From CAZUFB01 sp048173955 (GTDB lineage Bacteria; Actinomycetota; Coriobacteriia; Coriobacteriales; UMGS124), in the NCBI GenBank assembly GCA_048173955.1, contig DBEYOB010000031.1, forward strand, positions 1-19,875: a stretch of DNA of 19,875 bases. Reading direction: 5' to 3'. The notes under the pieces were generated by a model. That model saw only the letters and a list, made by a program, of their open reading frames with translations, ran no database searches and was not told the DNA's origin. Shown here piece after piece: positions 1 to 7,691 of the stretch. The position numbers and the translations under genes were made by a program. Every line of letters starts with the position of its first letter. Within the stretch, counting starts at the first letter, position 1.

Positions 1-1
1 A

Positions 2-247
2 TGGAAGGCGGCCCAGGAGGCCGACAGGCCGGCCCGCGCCGCCGCGCTTGCAGCCGAGCGCGACGCGCAGGCGCACCGCCGCGCCGAGCGCCTTGCCGAC
101 GAGGAGGAGCGCTTTGCGGCGACGCAGGCCGTCGCCAAGGAGCGCACCTTCGCACGGTCGAAGGACCGCGACGCCGCGCTCCAGGCGGCGCGCGAGGCGT
201 ATCGGACCATGAAGCGCGAGAGCTGGCCGAACGGGGCGCAGGCGTAG
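2..247 (+). CDS. C-terminal end of an unidentified charged protein (5' truncated)
   Basis: This frame is open from the window edge to a TAG at 245-247 and gives 81 residues; the start lies outside the window. The peptide is dominated by Ala, Glu, Arg, Asp and Lys with almost no hydrophobic stretches, for example RLADEEERFAATQAVAKER near residues 30-48. That composition suggests a long helix or coiled coil. It ends in a short tail, MKRESWPNGAQA. No catalytic motif or family signature is visible, so no function is assigned. The competing frame that starts with ATG at position 1 gives an Arg/Gly/Pro-rich product typical of a shadow reading. The gene converges on the asparaginase gene, with a strong hairpin between them. 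Confidence 0.6.
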   Translation, partial: WKAAQEADRPARAAALAAERDAQAHRRAERLADEEERFAATQAVAKERTFARSKDRDAALQAAREAYRTMKRESWPNGAQA

Positions 248-335
248 GGGCGGCCCCGGCCGGCCCGCAAGCCGCCGGGGTCCGCGAAAGCGAAAAGGGC
301 GGCGCGTCACCCGATGTTGGGAGGCAGTCCGCAAA

Positions 336-377
336 AAGAGGGCCGCGGGGCGAATCGGAGCGCCCCGCGGCCCTCTT
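336..377 (-). terminator. Rho-independent terminator of the asparaginase operon
   Basis: A perfect 17-bp stem (336-352 with 361-377) encloses an 8-nt loop. Read on the minus strand, the hairpin lies 25 bp past the asparaginase stop and its 3' arm ends in a run of T (complement of the A-run at 333-337). This is a textbook intrinsic terminator. On the plus strand it is followed only by TCTTCCG, so it would be a weaker stop for the truncated gene on the left. Confidence 0.85.
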
Positions 378-401
378 CCGACCTCTCTGCGCCGCCCTCC
401 C

Positions 402-1400
402 CTACGCAGGCAGCCGGTCGTGGTTGACCGTGCGGTAGAACAGGTCGCGGATCTCCGCCGCGTCGCCCGACTGGCCGAGCGCCCACATCGTCTTCGCCAC
501 GAGCGCCTCGGTGGTCATGTCGTCGCCCCTGAGGATGCCCGCGCGGTCGGCGTAGGCGCGGCCCACCTCGTAGACGCCCAGGTCGAGCCCTTCCTCGGGC
601 ACCTGGGTCGTCACGACGAGCGTGCGGCCGGAATCGACCCAGTCGAAGATCGCGCGCTCGAACGAGGCGTCCTCGTACTCGGGGATGCCGCCGATGCCGA
701 ACGTCTCGACGATCACGGCGTCGTAGTCGCGCTTGAGCAGCTCGAAGATGCCCGGGTTGAGCTCGGGGGTGAGCTTGAGCACGAACACGCGCTCGTTCAG
801 GCGGTCGTAGACGCGCATCGGCCCCACGTTGAGCGGCAGGCGCCCCGTCCGCACAATGCGGTCGTTGCGGATGAGCGCGAGCGCGGGGTAGTTCACGCTT
901 GTAAAGGCGTTGAAGCTCATCGTGCGCTGCTTGCGCGCCCGCGTGCCGGCAACGACCTCCCCGCCGAACACGATCGAGACGTCGCGGGACTCGTCGTCGG
1001 CGGCGTACAGCAGGCTCTGGTACAGGTTGATCTTGGCGTCGGTGAACGGGTTCGCCATGGGGCGCTGCGACCCGGTGAGCACGACGGGCTTGGGGCTGTT
1101 CTGGATCAGGTACGACAGGGCGGCCGCCGTGTAGGCCATCGTGTCGGTGCCGTGCAGCACGACGAACCCGTCGTAGCGCATGTAGTTCTCGACAACGATG
1201 TCGCGGATGCGCATCCAGTTGCGGGGTCGCATGTTCGTGCTGTCGATGTTCATGGGCTGCACGATGTCGAACCGGCAGATGCCCTGGACCTCGGGCACGT
1301 AGCCCACGAGCTCCTCGCCCGTGAGCGCCGGCGCCAGCCCGTTACCCTCCTCGACCGAGGCGATGGTGCCCCCGGTTGCTATGACCAGGATGTTCTTCAT
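402..1400 (-). CDS. ansA: L-asparaginase, type I (cytoplasmic)
   Basis: It hydrolyses L-asparagine to aspartate and ammonia. The 332 residues are close to the length of E. coli AnsA (about 338). The N-terminus reads MKNILVIATGGTIAS, with the nucleophile Thr at residue 12. The second signature, HGTDTMAY (83-90), supplies the Thr85-Asp86 pair, and Lys157 in RARKQR is the expected catalytic lysine. There is no signal peptide, which favours the cytoplasmic type I enzyme over the periplasmic type II. The start ATG at 1398-1400 follows an AAAGG ribosome binding site about 7 nt upstream. It lies 81 bp behind the ferredoxin-type aldo/keto reductase in the same direction and just before a strong terminator, so the two probably share a transcript. 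The family is certain; the affinity class is inferred from the missing signal peptide. Confidence 0.93.
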   Translation of the reverse strand: MKNILVIATGGTIASVEEGNGLAPALTGEELVGYVPEVQGICRFDIVQPMNIDSTNMRPRNWMRIRDIVVENYMRYDGFVVLHGTDTMAYTAAALSYLIQNSPKPVVLTGSQRPMANPFTDAKINLYQSLLYAADDESRDVSIVFGGEVVAGTRARKQRTMSFNAFTSVNYPALALIRNDRIVRTGRLPLNVGPMRVYDRLNERVFVLKLTPELNPGIFELLKRDYDAVIVETFGIGGIPEYEDASFERAIFDWVDSGRTLVVTTQVPEEGLDLGVYEVGRAYADRAGILRGDDMTTEALVAKTMWALGQSGDAAEIRDLFYRTVNHDRLPA

Positions 1401-1481
1401 GGCGAACCTTTCAAACCCCGTCGGGACGAGCGCCGCCCGGCCCCGCTGCCGCGCGGGACGGGCGGCGGAATCGGCCTTCCG

Positions 1482-2651
1482 CTACTGCGCCGTCTGCCCC
1501 GCAGGGGCGTCGAACAGCTCCGACGCCTCGGCGAGCAGGTCGATGATGGGCAGGTGCTGCGGGCACACCGACTCGCACGCGCCGCAGGCCAGGCACGTGC
1601 CCGCCGCGGCGTTGGCGGCCTGCCAGGCGTAGTCCCCCTGGGCGCCCTTCATGTCGCCGTAGATGCGCAGGCGGTTGAACGCGCTGAAGATGCCGGGGAT
1701 GTTGATGCCCTGCGGGCAGCCCTTCACGCAGTACTTGCAGTTCGTGCAGGGTATCGAGTCGATCTTGGTAAGCTCCTCCTGCGCGTGGGCGACGACGGCG
1801 CGCCCCGCGTCGTCGAGCGGCCTGAACCCCTTGAACGTTGCCAGGTTGTCCTGCATCTGCGCCATGTCGCTCATGCCCGAGAGCACGGTGACGATACCCG
1901 GCAGGCTCGCGGCGAAGCGCAGCGCCCAGCTCGCGCACGAGGCGTCCGGGTCGGCCCCCTTGAACACCGCGGCGACGCTCGCCGGCGGGTTGGCGAGCAG
2001 ACCGCCCTTGACCGGCTCCATGATCACGACGGGCTTGCCGTGGGACAGGGCGCACTCGTAGCACAGGCGCGACTGGTTCTCGTGGCTCTCCCAATCGGCG
2101 TAGTTGATCTGGAGCTGCACGAACTCGACCTCGGGATGGGCCGTCAGCGCCGCGTCGAGCTGGCCGGCGTCGGCGTGCATCGAGAAGCCCAGATGGCGGA
2201 TGAGCCCCTCGGCCTTCATCTGCTGCGCCCACTCCCACAGCCCGTAGTCCTCGAAGTACTTCGTGCGCACGTCACCGAGGTTGTGCATGAGGTAGAAGTC
2301 GAAATAGCCGGCGCCCGTGCGCTCGAGCGAGGTGAAGAGCTGCTGCTTGGCCTCCTCGGCCGTCGCGGCGCGCTTGGCGAACAGCTTACTCGCCAGCGTG
2401 AAGCTCGAGCGGGGGTGGCGCGCCACGAGCGCCCTGCCGATGGCCTCCTCGCTGCCCTCGTAGGTGAAGGCCGTGTCGAAGTAGGTGAAGCCCGCTTCGA
2501 GGAACGCGTCCGCCATGGCGGCCGTCTGATCGACGTCGATCGAGCCGTCCTCGAGCTTGGGCAGGCGCATCAGGCCGAACCCCAGTTTGGGCGTGTCCTT
2601 GCCCAGATAGTCGGGGCCGAGGTTCCGAACGAGCTCGCGGGCGTCAGTCAT
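1482..2651 (-). CDS. Aldo/keto reductase with C-terminal 2x[4Fe-4S] ferredoxin domain
   Basis: This is a 389-residue oxidoreductase. Residues 20-275 form the aldo/keto reductase barrel, with GFGLMRLP (24-31), FDTAFTYEGSEEAIG (58-72; Asp59 and Tyr64), Lys89 and His123 as the usual catalytic set. The C-terminus carries two iron-sulfur signatures: CTNCKYCVKGCP (Cys302, 305, 308, 312) and CLACGACESVCP (Cys353, 356, 359, 363). Such fused enzymes are common in anaerobes and probably couple an NAD(P)H- or ferredoxin-linked redox step to a carbonyl substrate, but the substrate is not readable here. The start ATG at 2649-2651 was chosen because GGAGAGGA lies 7 nt upstream; the frame stays open 19 codons further, but that extension is Arg-rich and has no ribosome binding site. 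It is the likely first gene of an operon with asparaginase. Confidence 0.92.
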   Translation of the reverse strand: MTDARELVRNLGPDYLGKDTPKLGFGLMRLPKLEDGSIDVDQTAAMADAFLEAGFTYFDTAFTYEGSEEAIGRALVARHPRSSFTLASKLFAKRAATAEEAKQQLFTSLERTGAGYFDFYLMHNLGDVRTKYFEDYGLWEWAQQMKAEGLIRHLGFSMHADAGQLDAALTAHPEVEFVQLQINYADWESHENQSRLCYECALSHGKPVVIMEPVKGGLLANPPASVAAVFKGADPDASCASWALRFAASLPGIVTVLSGMSDMAQMQDNLATFKGFRPLDDAGRAVVAHAQEELTKIDSIPCTNCKYCVKGCPQGINIPGIFSAFNRLRIYGDMKGAQGDYAWQAANAAAGTCLACGACESVCPQHLPIIDLLAEASELFDAPAGQTAQ

Positions 2652-2735
2652 GGGTGCATCCTCTCCTCGTGGCCGACGGAGTCGGCCGGTGCGGCGCCGT
2701 CGGCGCATGCGGCGCCGGGCGTCCCGTTCCCGACA

Positions 2736-2765
2736 AGTCTAGCCATCGCGGGGCGCCGGGCGCAA
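2736..2765 (-). promoter_or_regulatory. Candidate sigma-70-type promoter of the AKR-asparaginase operon
   Basis: On the minus strand TTGCGC (2760-2765) and TAGACT (2736-2741) are separated by 18 bp, and TAGACT lies 84 bp upstream of the AKR start codon. Both hexamers are imperfect matches to the consensus, so this is a placement by eye only. Confidence 0.4.
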
Positions 2766-2807
2766 TCGCGGCGACCGGGATGCACACGCAAACGGCAGAC
2801 GGGGACC

Positions 2808-3470
2808 CTACCCCTCCCGCACGCGGCGCACGAACGCCGCATAAGGCTGGGCGAACACCTGGGAGGCGTGGTCGGAGGCGCACACGGGCGCAAACCCCCA
2901 GCGCCGCGAGAACCGGACGCCCTCCGGCGTTACGTTGTCGGTGACGATTTCGTCGACGAGACCCTCGATGCGCTCGTAACGCGCGACGGCCTCCCGCAGC
3001 AGCGCCCGCGCGACCTCGCCGCCCCGGTGGGCCCGATCGACCACGATGCAGCTCAGGAACATGTGGAGCGGCCCGGGGGCCGGGGCGCCCTCGGAACCCG
3101 GCCGCGGACCTGAGGCCGGGGCGCCCTCGGATCCCGGGCCCGGCCCCGCCGCGAGCCCGGAGACGTCCACGACGTCGGACGCCTTGAGGTCGGCGTCGTT
3201 GAACGTCCCGGCGCGCAGCGCCCGATAGACCCCGTCGGTCACCGGGAACATGTTGACGAACCCGACGACGGCGCCGGCGCCGTCGGCCAGGGCGACCGTC
3301 GAGTCGGGCAGGCGGAGGTACCACGCGTACGCCTCGGCCGCGGGCGCGATGAACTCGGGGCCGTAGCAGCCGGCCTCGAGCCGCTCCATCTCCTCGAACC
3401 GGCCCATGTCGAGCGCGCCGAGCACCCGCAGGCCCCCCGCCGCGCCCGCGGCGCTCCCCGAAGTCCCCAT
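2808..3470 (-). CDS. GNAT-family N-acetyltransferase (probable)
   Basis: The 220-residue protein has a GNAT-like layout. It opens with LRVLGALDMGRFEEMERLE, then a central strand pair GAVVGFVNMFP (67-76). An acetyl-CoA-binding region follows, LHMFLSCIVVDRAHRGGEVA (135-154), with the R-G-G-E-V-A turn that binds pyrophosphate. It ends with VTPEGVRFSRRWGFAPV (180-196), matching the usual N-terminal-to-C-terminal order. The substrate cannot be told. Residues 108-133 are a Gly/Pro/Glu-rich duplication (G-P-x-P-G-S-E-G-A-P) encoded by a 36-bp tandem repeat between the N-lobe and motif A; it looks like a recent expansion. The ATG at 3468-3470 has GGAAGGA about 10-12 nt upstream; Met22 is an alternative start. 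It is divergent from the TetR gene across about 140 bp, so it may be a TetR target. Confidence 0.75.
   Translation of the reverse strand: MGTSGSAAGAAGGLRVLGALDMGRFEEMERLEAGCYGPEFIAPAAEAYAWYLRLPDSTVALADGAGAVVGFVNMFPVTDGVYRALRAGTFNDADLKASDVVDVSGLAAGPGPGSEGAPASGPRPGSEGAPAPGPLHMFLSCIVVDRAHRGGEVARALLREAVARYERIEGLVDEIVTDNVTPEGVRFSRRWGFAPVCASDHASQVFAQPYAAFVRRVREG
3078..3131. repeat. 36-bp-period tandem duplication inside the acetyltransferase gene
   Basis: The 18-bp word GGCCGGGGCGCCCTCGGA occurs at 3078-3095 and again at 3114-3131, exactly 36 bp apart. The spacing keeps the reading frame and adds about 12 residues per copy (Gly/Pro/Ser/Glu-rich). Confidence 0.85.
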
Positions 3471-3513
3471 GCCGCCCCCGTCCTTCCGCGCGCACCCCGC
3501 GGTGCGCGTCGCC

Positions 3514-3519
3514 TACAAT
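3514..3519 (+). promoter_or_regulatory. TACAAT -10 element upstream of the TetR gene
   Basis: TACAAT lies 89 bp before the TetR start. No good -35 hexamer is seen at 16-18 bp. The same TACAATG word precedes two other genes in the window (13865 and 19090), which supports it as the -10 element used here. Confidence 0.4.
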
Positions 3520-3538
3520 GCACCATGATGTCGCATTG
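3516..3538. promoter_or_regulatory. Candidate operator palindrome in the GNAT/TetR divergent region
   Basis: CAATGC (3516-3521) and GCATTG (3533-3538) form a perfect 6-bp inverted repeat around an 11-bp centre. It overlaps the putative TACAAT -10 element. The 23-bp span and overlap with the promoter are what one expects of a TetR-family autoregulatory operator. Binding by the neighbouring regulator is inferred from position. Confidence 0.4.
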
Positions 3539-3607
3539 CGGGCCCGGCGGCAACAGCCGCGCGACCGTGGCCGTGCGGCGGCGGCCCCGTCGAAGAAAGG
3601 GAGGACC

Positions 3608-4330
3608 ATGGCGCGACCGCGCAAGGATTCCGGGCGCCCCGACGCGCGCAGGCGCCTCGTCGAGGCCTTCTGGGAGCTGCTCGAGGCAAACCGGATGCGC
3701 TCCATCACCGTCGGCATGATCGCCGACCGCGCGCAGTGCAACCGCGGGACGTTCTACTACCACTTCGCCGACATCGACGCCCTCGCCTTCTGCGCGATCG
3801 AGGAGCTCCTGCTCGGAGACGGGGCCGTGCCCCGGACGCTGTTCGAGCTCCTCGCCGGCGCCGACTGCGCCGACCCGCTCGAGCGCGCCGCCATCGACCT
3901 GCGCTTCAGGCGCTTCAGCCTCATCATGCAGAAGGGCGAGATGCGCCAGGTCGACGACATGGCCAAGGCCGTCGTCGTGGAAAAGTGGCGGGCGCTGCTC
4001 TGCCCCGACGGCTCGCCCCTCAAGCCCGAGGCGCTCCTGGTCATCGAGCACGCCGCCAGCGCCATGATGGGCGTGGTCTCCTACGTCAGCCGGCATCCGG
4101 AGGCCACCGGGGAGCCGTCGTCGATGGTGCGCTCCTACTTCAAGGAGTGCTCCCTGCTCACGGCGTCGTGGCTGTGCAAGATCCAGGGCCAGTCGCCGCG
4201 CCTCGTCCTCGACCGCATCGCGGAGGCCGTCGAGCGCCCCGCGGCCGCCCGCATCCCGCTTCCCGAGCGCAGACGGGAGCCCATCCACACCAATCCCCCA
4301 CAAAACGCCGGTTCGATGCCGCCAGACTGA
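3608..4330 (+). CDS. TetR/AcrR-family transcriptional regulator
   Basis: This is a 240-residue DNA-binding regulator. The N-terminal helix-turn-helix reads SITVGMIADRAQCNRGTFYYHF (about 32-53), with the G-T-F-Y-Y-H-F recognition signature of the TetR family. The rest is a helical ligand/dimerisation domain that resembles no pocket I can name. The last 30 residues are Pro/Arg-rich and probably disordered. The ATG at 3608-3610 was chosen because AAAGGGAGG ends 3 nt upstream; the frame runs 30 codons further, but that part overlaps the promoter and is Arg/Ala junk. It is divergent from the acetyltransferase gene and 64 bp ahead of the STAS gene. It likely represses its own promoter and possibly the acetyltransferase. 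Confidence 0.9.
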   Translation: MARPRKDSGRPDARRRLVEAFWELLEANRMRSITVGMIADRAQCNRGTFYYHFADIDALAFCAIEELLLGDGAVPRTLFELLAGADCADPLERAAIDLRFRRFSLIMQKGEMRQVDDMAKAVVVEKWRALLCPDGSPLKPEALLVIEHAASAMMGVVSYVSRHPEATGEPSSMVRSYFKECSLLTASWLCKIQGQSPRLVLDRIAEAVERPAAARIPLPERRREPIHTNPPQNAGSMPPD

Positions 4331-4394
4331 GGTCGTTACCTTTCGGCGGACCACCGGCGGCGGCAGCCGCCCCGACGCGGAATCGAGCAAGCGC

Positions 4395-4694
4395 ATGGAC
4401 ATCACCGTTACCCATCAGGCCGACGAGGCGACCGTCGCCGTGAGCGGCTCCCTCAACGCGAACACCGCGACCGACCTCGAGGCGGCGCTCGACGGCGCCT
4501 TCGACGGTGCCGCGTCGGTCGCCTTCGACTTCTCCGACCTCGACTACATCTCGTCCGCGGGCCTGCGCGTCCTCATGGTCGCCTACAAGCGCGCGACCGC
4601 CGGCGGCGGGACCATCCGCGTCGCCAACGCCTGCGAAGAGGTGCGCGAGGTCTTCGAGATCACCGGCTTCTCCGACCTGTTCGAGATAGCCTAG
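4395..4694 (+). CDS. STAS-domain anti-sigma factor antagonist
   Basis: The 99 residues correspond to a single STAS domain of the SpoIIAA/RsbV type. The signature is FDFSDLDYISSAGLRVLM (44-61), where a serine in the I-S-S-A-G-L loop (Ser54 by alignment, possibly Ser53) is the site an RsbW-type kinase phosphorylates in this family. The unphosphorylated form normally binds the anti-sigma kinase and frees its partner. The gene lies 11 bp before the phosphatase/kinase fusion in the same direction, so the two probably form one switching module. No strong ribosome binding site precedes the ATG, and a GGCGGC/GCCGCC hairpin (4356-4371) lies in the leader. The role follows from the family; the regulated target is unknown. 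Confidence 0.9.
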   Translation: MDITVTHQADEATVAVSGSLNANTATDLEAALDGAFDGAASVAFDFSDLDYISSAGLRVLMVAYKRATAGGGTIRVANACEEVREVFEITGFSDLFEIA

Positions 4695-4705
4695 CGGGCA
4701 AGGCC

Positions 4706-7045
4706 GTGGGCCCTGCAGCAACGCCGTCGGGCGCGGCATCGGCGCCGCAGCCCGGCAGGCGCACCGCCGTACAGCGCGTCCGCTCCTTCGTCGACGGCCA
4801 CCCCGTCGCCTACCGCCTGTCCACGGGGCTCGTCTGCGCGGTCGCCTACTACGCCGTCCTGCAGTTCTTTCTGGGCATACCCGTGCTCAACGACCAGATC
4901 CAGGTGCGCCCCGCCTCCGCGATGGGGCCGGTGCTCAGCCTGTTCTTCGGCTGGCCCGCCATCGTCGGCTGCGCGCTGGGCAACCTGGTGTCCGACGCGT
5001 CGTGGGAGAGCGACCCGGCGCTGCTCGCGGTGTACTTCCTCGTGCAGCTCGCCTACAACGGCTGCGCCTACCTGATGTGGTACCGGGCGTTCGGGAGACG
5101 CCCCGACCCCTTCCCCGGGACCGACACCCCCGGCAAGGCCGCCTTCTACCTGCTCGCCATGGCGACGGCCTCGGTCCTCGTGACGCTTCTGCTGCTGCCG
5201 GTGGCGCAGGACAACGTGTCCGAGGCGGGCATCGACGCCGTGCGCATCTTCAACAACTTCCTGTTCCTCGTCTATCTGGGCATCCCCCTGCTGTTCGCGC
5301 TCTGCCGCTCGCCGCTCGTCCCCCTGGCGCCGCCCTCCGTCCGCGCGCGCTACGAGCGCCCGGCGCGCATGAACCTCACCCAGCTGGCCGTCACGGCGAC
5401 GCTGTTCGCCGCGCTCGCCATCATCATCGTGTTCATCCTGGCGCGCTTCTGGCCCTATTTCGCCGACCCCTCCCTCGCCGAGCGCGAGGGGAGCAGCATG
5501 GCCGAGGTCATCGGGAGCATCTACTGGTATGCGACGGGGCTCACCCTGCTCGTGTTCCTCCCCGCCCTGGGGGTGCTGCGGGCAATCGAGACGCGCATCA
5601 CCCTCCCCATCGAGGTCCTGACCGAGGCGTCGCGCTCCTTCGTCGACCAGCTCGCCGGCTCCCAGGGCGTCGCCGCGGCGGGCGGGACCGCAGGACGAAC
5701 CGAAGCAGGCGCCGCCCGCAGGCCCGGAGCGGCCGCGGTCCCCGCGTCGGTCGACGACGTCCCGACGAGCGCCCCGGGGCTGCGTCCGCGCGGCGAGGTA
5801 CTCGAGCTCATCGAGAGCACCAACGCGATGCGCCACGACCTGGTGGGCTACCTGGCGCAGCTCGCCGGCGTCGCGGCGGAGCGCGAGCGCACCGCCGCCG
5901 AGCTCGAGATCGCCGCGAGCATCCAGGCGAGCACCGTGCCGCACGACTTCACCTCGTTCATCGAGCGCTACCACCTCGACGTCTCGGCCCTGCTGCAGCC
6001 GGCGCGCGAGGTCGGGGGCGATTTCTACGACGTCTTCGACGCTGGAGAGCACCGGGTCGGGCTGGTGGTGGCCGACGTCTCGGGCAAGGGCGTCCCCGCC
6101 GCGCTCTTCATGATGCGCGCCCTGACCGAGATCCGCGAGCAGATGGTCTGGCGCGCCGACGTCGGCGAGGCGCTCACGATCGCCAACCAGAAGCTCTGCG
6201 AGCACAACGACGCCATGCTCTTCGTCACGGCGTTCGCCTGCGTGCTCGACATCCAGACCGGGCTCGTCTCGTACGCCAACGCGGGCCACAACCCGCCCTG
6301 GCTGCGCCACGGCGCCGAGCGCCGCTGGCTTGCGGACGGGCGCGGGCTGGTGCTCGGCGCGCTCGGGACGACGTCGTACCGCAGCCATTCCGTCAGCCTG
6401 ACGCCGGGCGACGGGCTGTTCCTCTACACGGATGGGGTGACCGAGGCCATGGACGAGAACGAGAAGCTGTTCGGGCAGGGTGCGCTCGAGGACGCCCTGC
6501 GCGAGGCGGACGACTTCGACACGGCGGCGACCACCGAGCACGTGCGCGCCAACGTGGACCGCTTCGTCGGGGACGCGCCGCAGGCCGACGACATGACGAT
6601 GCTCGCGTTCAAGTGGAACCTGCCCGTGCGCAGCATCGCGCTGCCGCCCGACGACCGCGCGCTCGACGACCTGTTCGCCTTCATCGACCGGCTCTGCGAG
6701 GACGCCTCGTGCTCGCGGAAGGTGCGCTTCGACCTCAAGCTCGTGCTCGAGGAGCTCTTCGTGAACGTGGCGCACTACGGCTTCCCCGAGGGGCAGCCGC
6801 GCCAGTCGGTGCACGTCGAGGCGGCCATCGACAAGAACGCCGGTGTGCTCCACATCGCCATGAGCGACGCGGGCATCCCCTACGACCCGCTCGCCTACCG
6901 CCCCGAGCGCGTCGACGCCGAGAAGGGCGAGGAGAACAAGGTCGGCGGCCTGGGGATTCTGCTCGTGCGGGAGCGGACCGACGGCATCACCTACGAGCGC
7001 GCCTCGGGGCTCAACGTCGTGCGCATCGTGAAGGCGATCGGGTAG
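4706..7045 (+). CDS. Membrane PP2C (SpoIIE/RsbU-type) phosphatase fused to an RsbW-type histidine-kinase-like ATPase
   Basis: This is a 779-residue signalling protein starting with GTG, 11 bp after the STAS gene. Residues 35-290 are hydrophobic, with about seven or eight membrane spans (for example 40-58, 74-95, 105-125, 146-166, 182-200, 227-248, 272-292). A short HAMP-like helix follows (293-315), then an Ala/Gly/Pro-rich stretch (318-358) and a signalling coil (365-410). The PP2C domain (about 400-640) shows GGDFYD (437-442), VADVSGKGVPAALF (455-468), YTDGVTEA (574-581) and QADDMTML (626-633), which hold the metal-binding aspartates. A GHKL ATPase domain follows (645-779), with LEELFVNVAHYGF (681-693; Glu and Asn of the N-box), DAGIPYDP (721-728) and GGLGILLVRE (747-756). 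The phosphatase presumably dephosphorylates the upstream STAS protein and the ATPase rephosphorylates it. The sensory cue is unknown. Confidence 0.92.
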   Translation: MGPAATPSGAASAPQPGRRTAVQRVRSFVDGHPVAYRLSTGLVCAVAYYAVLQFFLGIPVLNDQIQVRPASAMGPVLSLFFGWPAIVGCALGNLVSDASWESDPALLAVYFLVQLAYNGCAYLMWYRAFGRRPDPFPGTDTPGKAAFYLLAMATASVLVTLLLLPVAQDNVSEAGIDAVRIFNNFLFLVYLGIPLLFALCRSPLVPLAPPSVRARYERPARMNLTQLAVTATLFAALAIIIVFILARFWPYFADPSLAEREGSSMAEVIGSIYWYATGLTLLVFLPALGVLRAIETRITLPIEVLTEASRSFVDQLAGSQGVAAAGGTAGRTEAGAARRPGAAAVPASVDDVPTSAPGLRPRGEVLELIESTNAMRHDLVGYLAQLAGVAAERERTAAELEIAASIQASTVPHDFTSFIERYHLDVSALLQPAREVGGDFYDVFDAGEHRVGLVVADVSGKGVPAALFMMRALTEIREQMVWRADVGEALTIANQKLCEHNDAMLFVTAFACVLDIQTGLVSYANAGHNPPWLRHGAERRWLADGRGLVLGALGTTSYRSHSVSLTPGDGLFLYTDGVTEAMDENEKLFGQGALEDALREADDFDTAATTEHVRANVDRFVGDAPQADDMTMLAFKWNLPVRSIALPPDDRALDDLFAFIDRLCEDASCSRKVRFDLKLVLEELFVNVAHYGFPEGQPRQSVHVEAAIDKNAGVLHIAMSDAGIPYDPLAYRPERVDAEKGEENKVGGLGILLVRERTDGITYERASGLNVVRIVKAIG

Positions 7046-7691
7046 CGGGAGGCGCGTGGAGCGGGGCGCGAGCGGGGCGGGCCCGCGGGGCGTGCGGGCG
7101 GGACGGGCGGCACGGAGCGCAGGCGGCGAGGGGGCTGCGGGGCCAACGGACGCGGGCGAAGCAGGCGGCACGGAGCGCAGGAAATCAAAATTCTGAATAA
7201 GGGCCAATGTGTGCAGAAGCGCTTCGAGTGAACGGCGCAAAAGGGGCACTTCTCCACCATCGACGATGGAAATGTTCTAAAACAGAAAGTTGAATTGCTA
7301 TTAATGTAATTTAACTTCCATCAATCCGTTCCCTCCTCCTCATTTAACCGCAAATCGTCGTTCACTCGAGAGCGTTCTGCACGCATCGGGCGTTTTCTAG
7401 GTGCACGCCGCGCTTGCGAACCGGCTTCGCCCGCAAAACCGGACCGCACGCCGCCCGACCCGTACGCCTGCCCGACGCGGTGCCCGTCCTCCGGCATGCC
7501 GCCCGTCCGGCGCGGCATTCGCCCGAGCCGCACGCCGCCCGTCCGGCGCGGCGTCCGTCCGGCCTGCCCCGTCCGGCTCGCGAAGATATCGCGCGCTCGA
7601 CCCAACCCGAAAGCCCGTACCGCACGACAGGGGTACAGTTATCGACATACACGGACATCCGGCTCCCCAAACGCGAAGGAGGCGCAGCACC
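7046..7691. other. Gene-free stretch with GC-rich repeats and an AT-rich island
   Basis: No convincing gene is seen in these 646 bases. The left part (7046-7181) is G-rich and holds an 18-bp direct repeat, GGCGGCACGGAGCGCAGG, at 7106-7123 and 7164-7181. The middle (about 7185-7345) is strikingly AT-rich and contains three small inverted repeats: GAAGCGCTTC (7216-7225), CCATCGACGATGG (7257-7269) and an imperfect pair with 10-bp arms (7287-7296 with 7308-7317). The right part (about 7440-7560) is again GC-rich, with a 19-bp direct repeat at 7498-7516 and 7534-7552. A weak TACAGT (7634-7639) could be the -10 element of the next gene. Confidence 0.6.
7498..7552. repeat. 19-bp direct repeat, 36-bp period
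   Basis: GCCGCCCGTCCGGCGCGGC occurs at 7498-7516 and 7534-7552. A related partial copy (CCGCACGCCGCCCG) sits at 7444-7457 and precedes the second full copy as well, so the region appears to have grown by local duplication. It lies in noncoding sequence upstream of the membrane protein gene. Confidence 0.7.

Noticed and set aside
1..438. Plus-strand frame from position 1 as a gene
   Set aside because: The product is Arg/Gly/Pro-rich and crosses the terminator and the asparaginase 3' end; the frame from position 2 ending at 247 has normal composition.
420..3113. Very long plus-strand open frame opposite the asparaginase and reductase genes
   Set aside because: It is the antisense shadow of well-identified genes; high GC keeps such frames open.
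4691..7249. Minus-strand 852-residue frame opposite the phosphatase/kinase gene
   Set aside because: His/Arg/Glu/Gly-rich shadow with no motifs; the plus strand encodes clear PP2C and ATPase domains.
7321..7605. Small basic protein on the minus strand, with repeats R-R-T-G-G
   Set aside because: TTG start without a ribosome binding site; the repeats come from the GC-rich direct DNA repeats.
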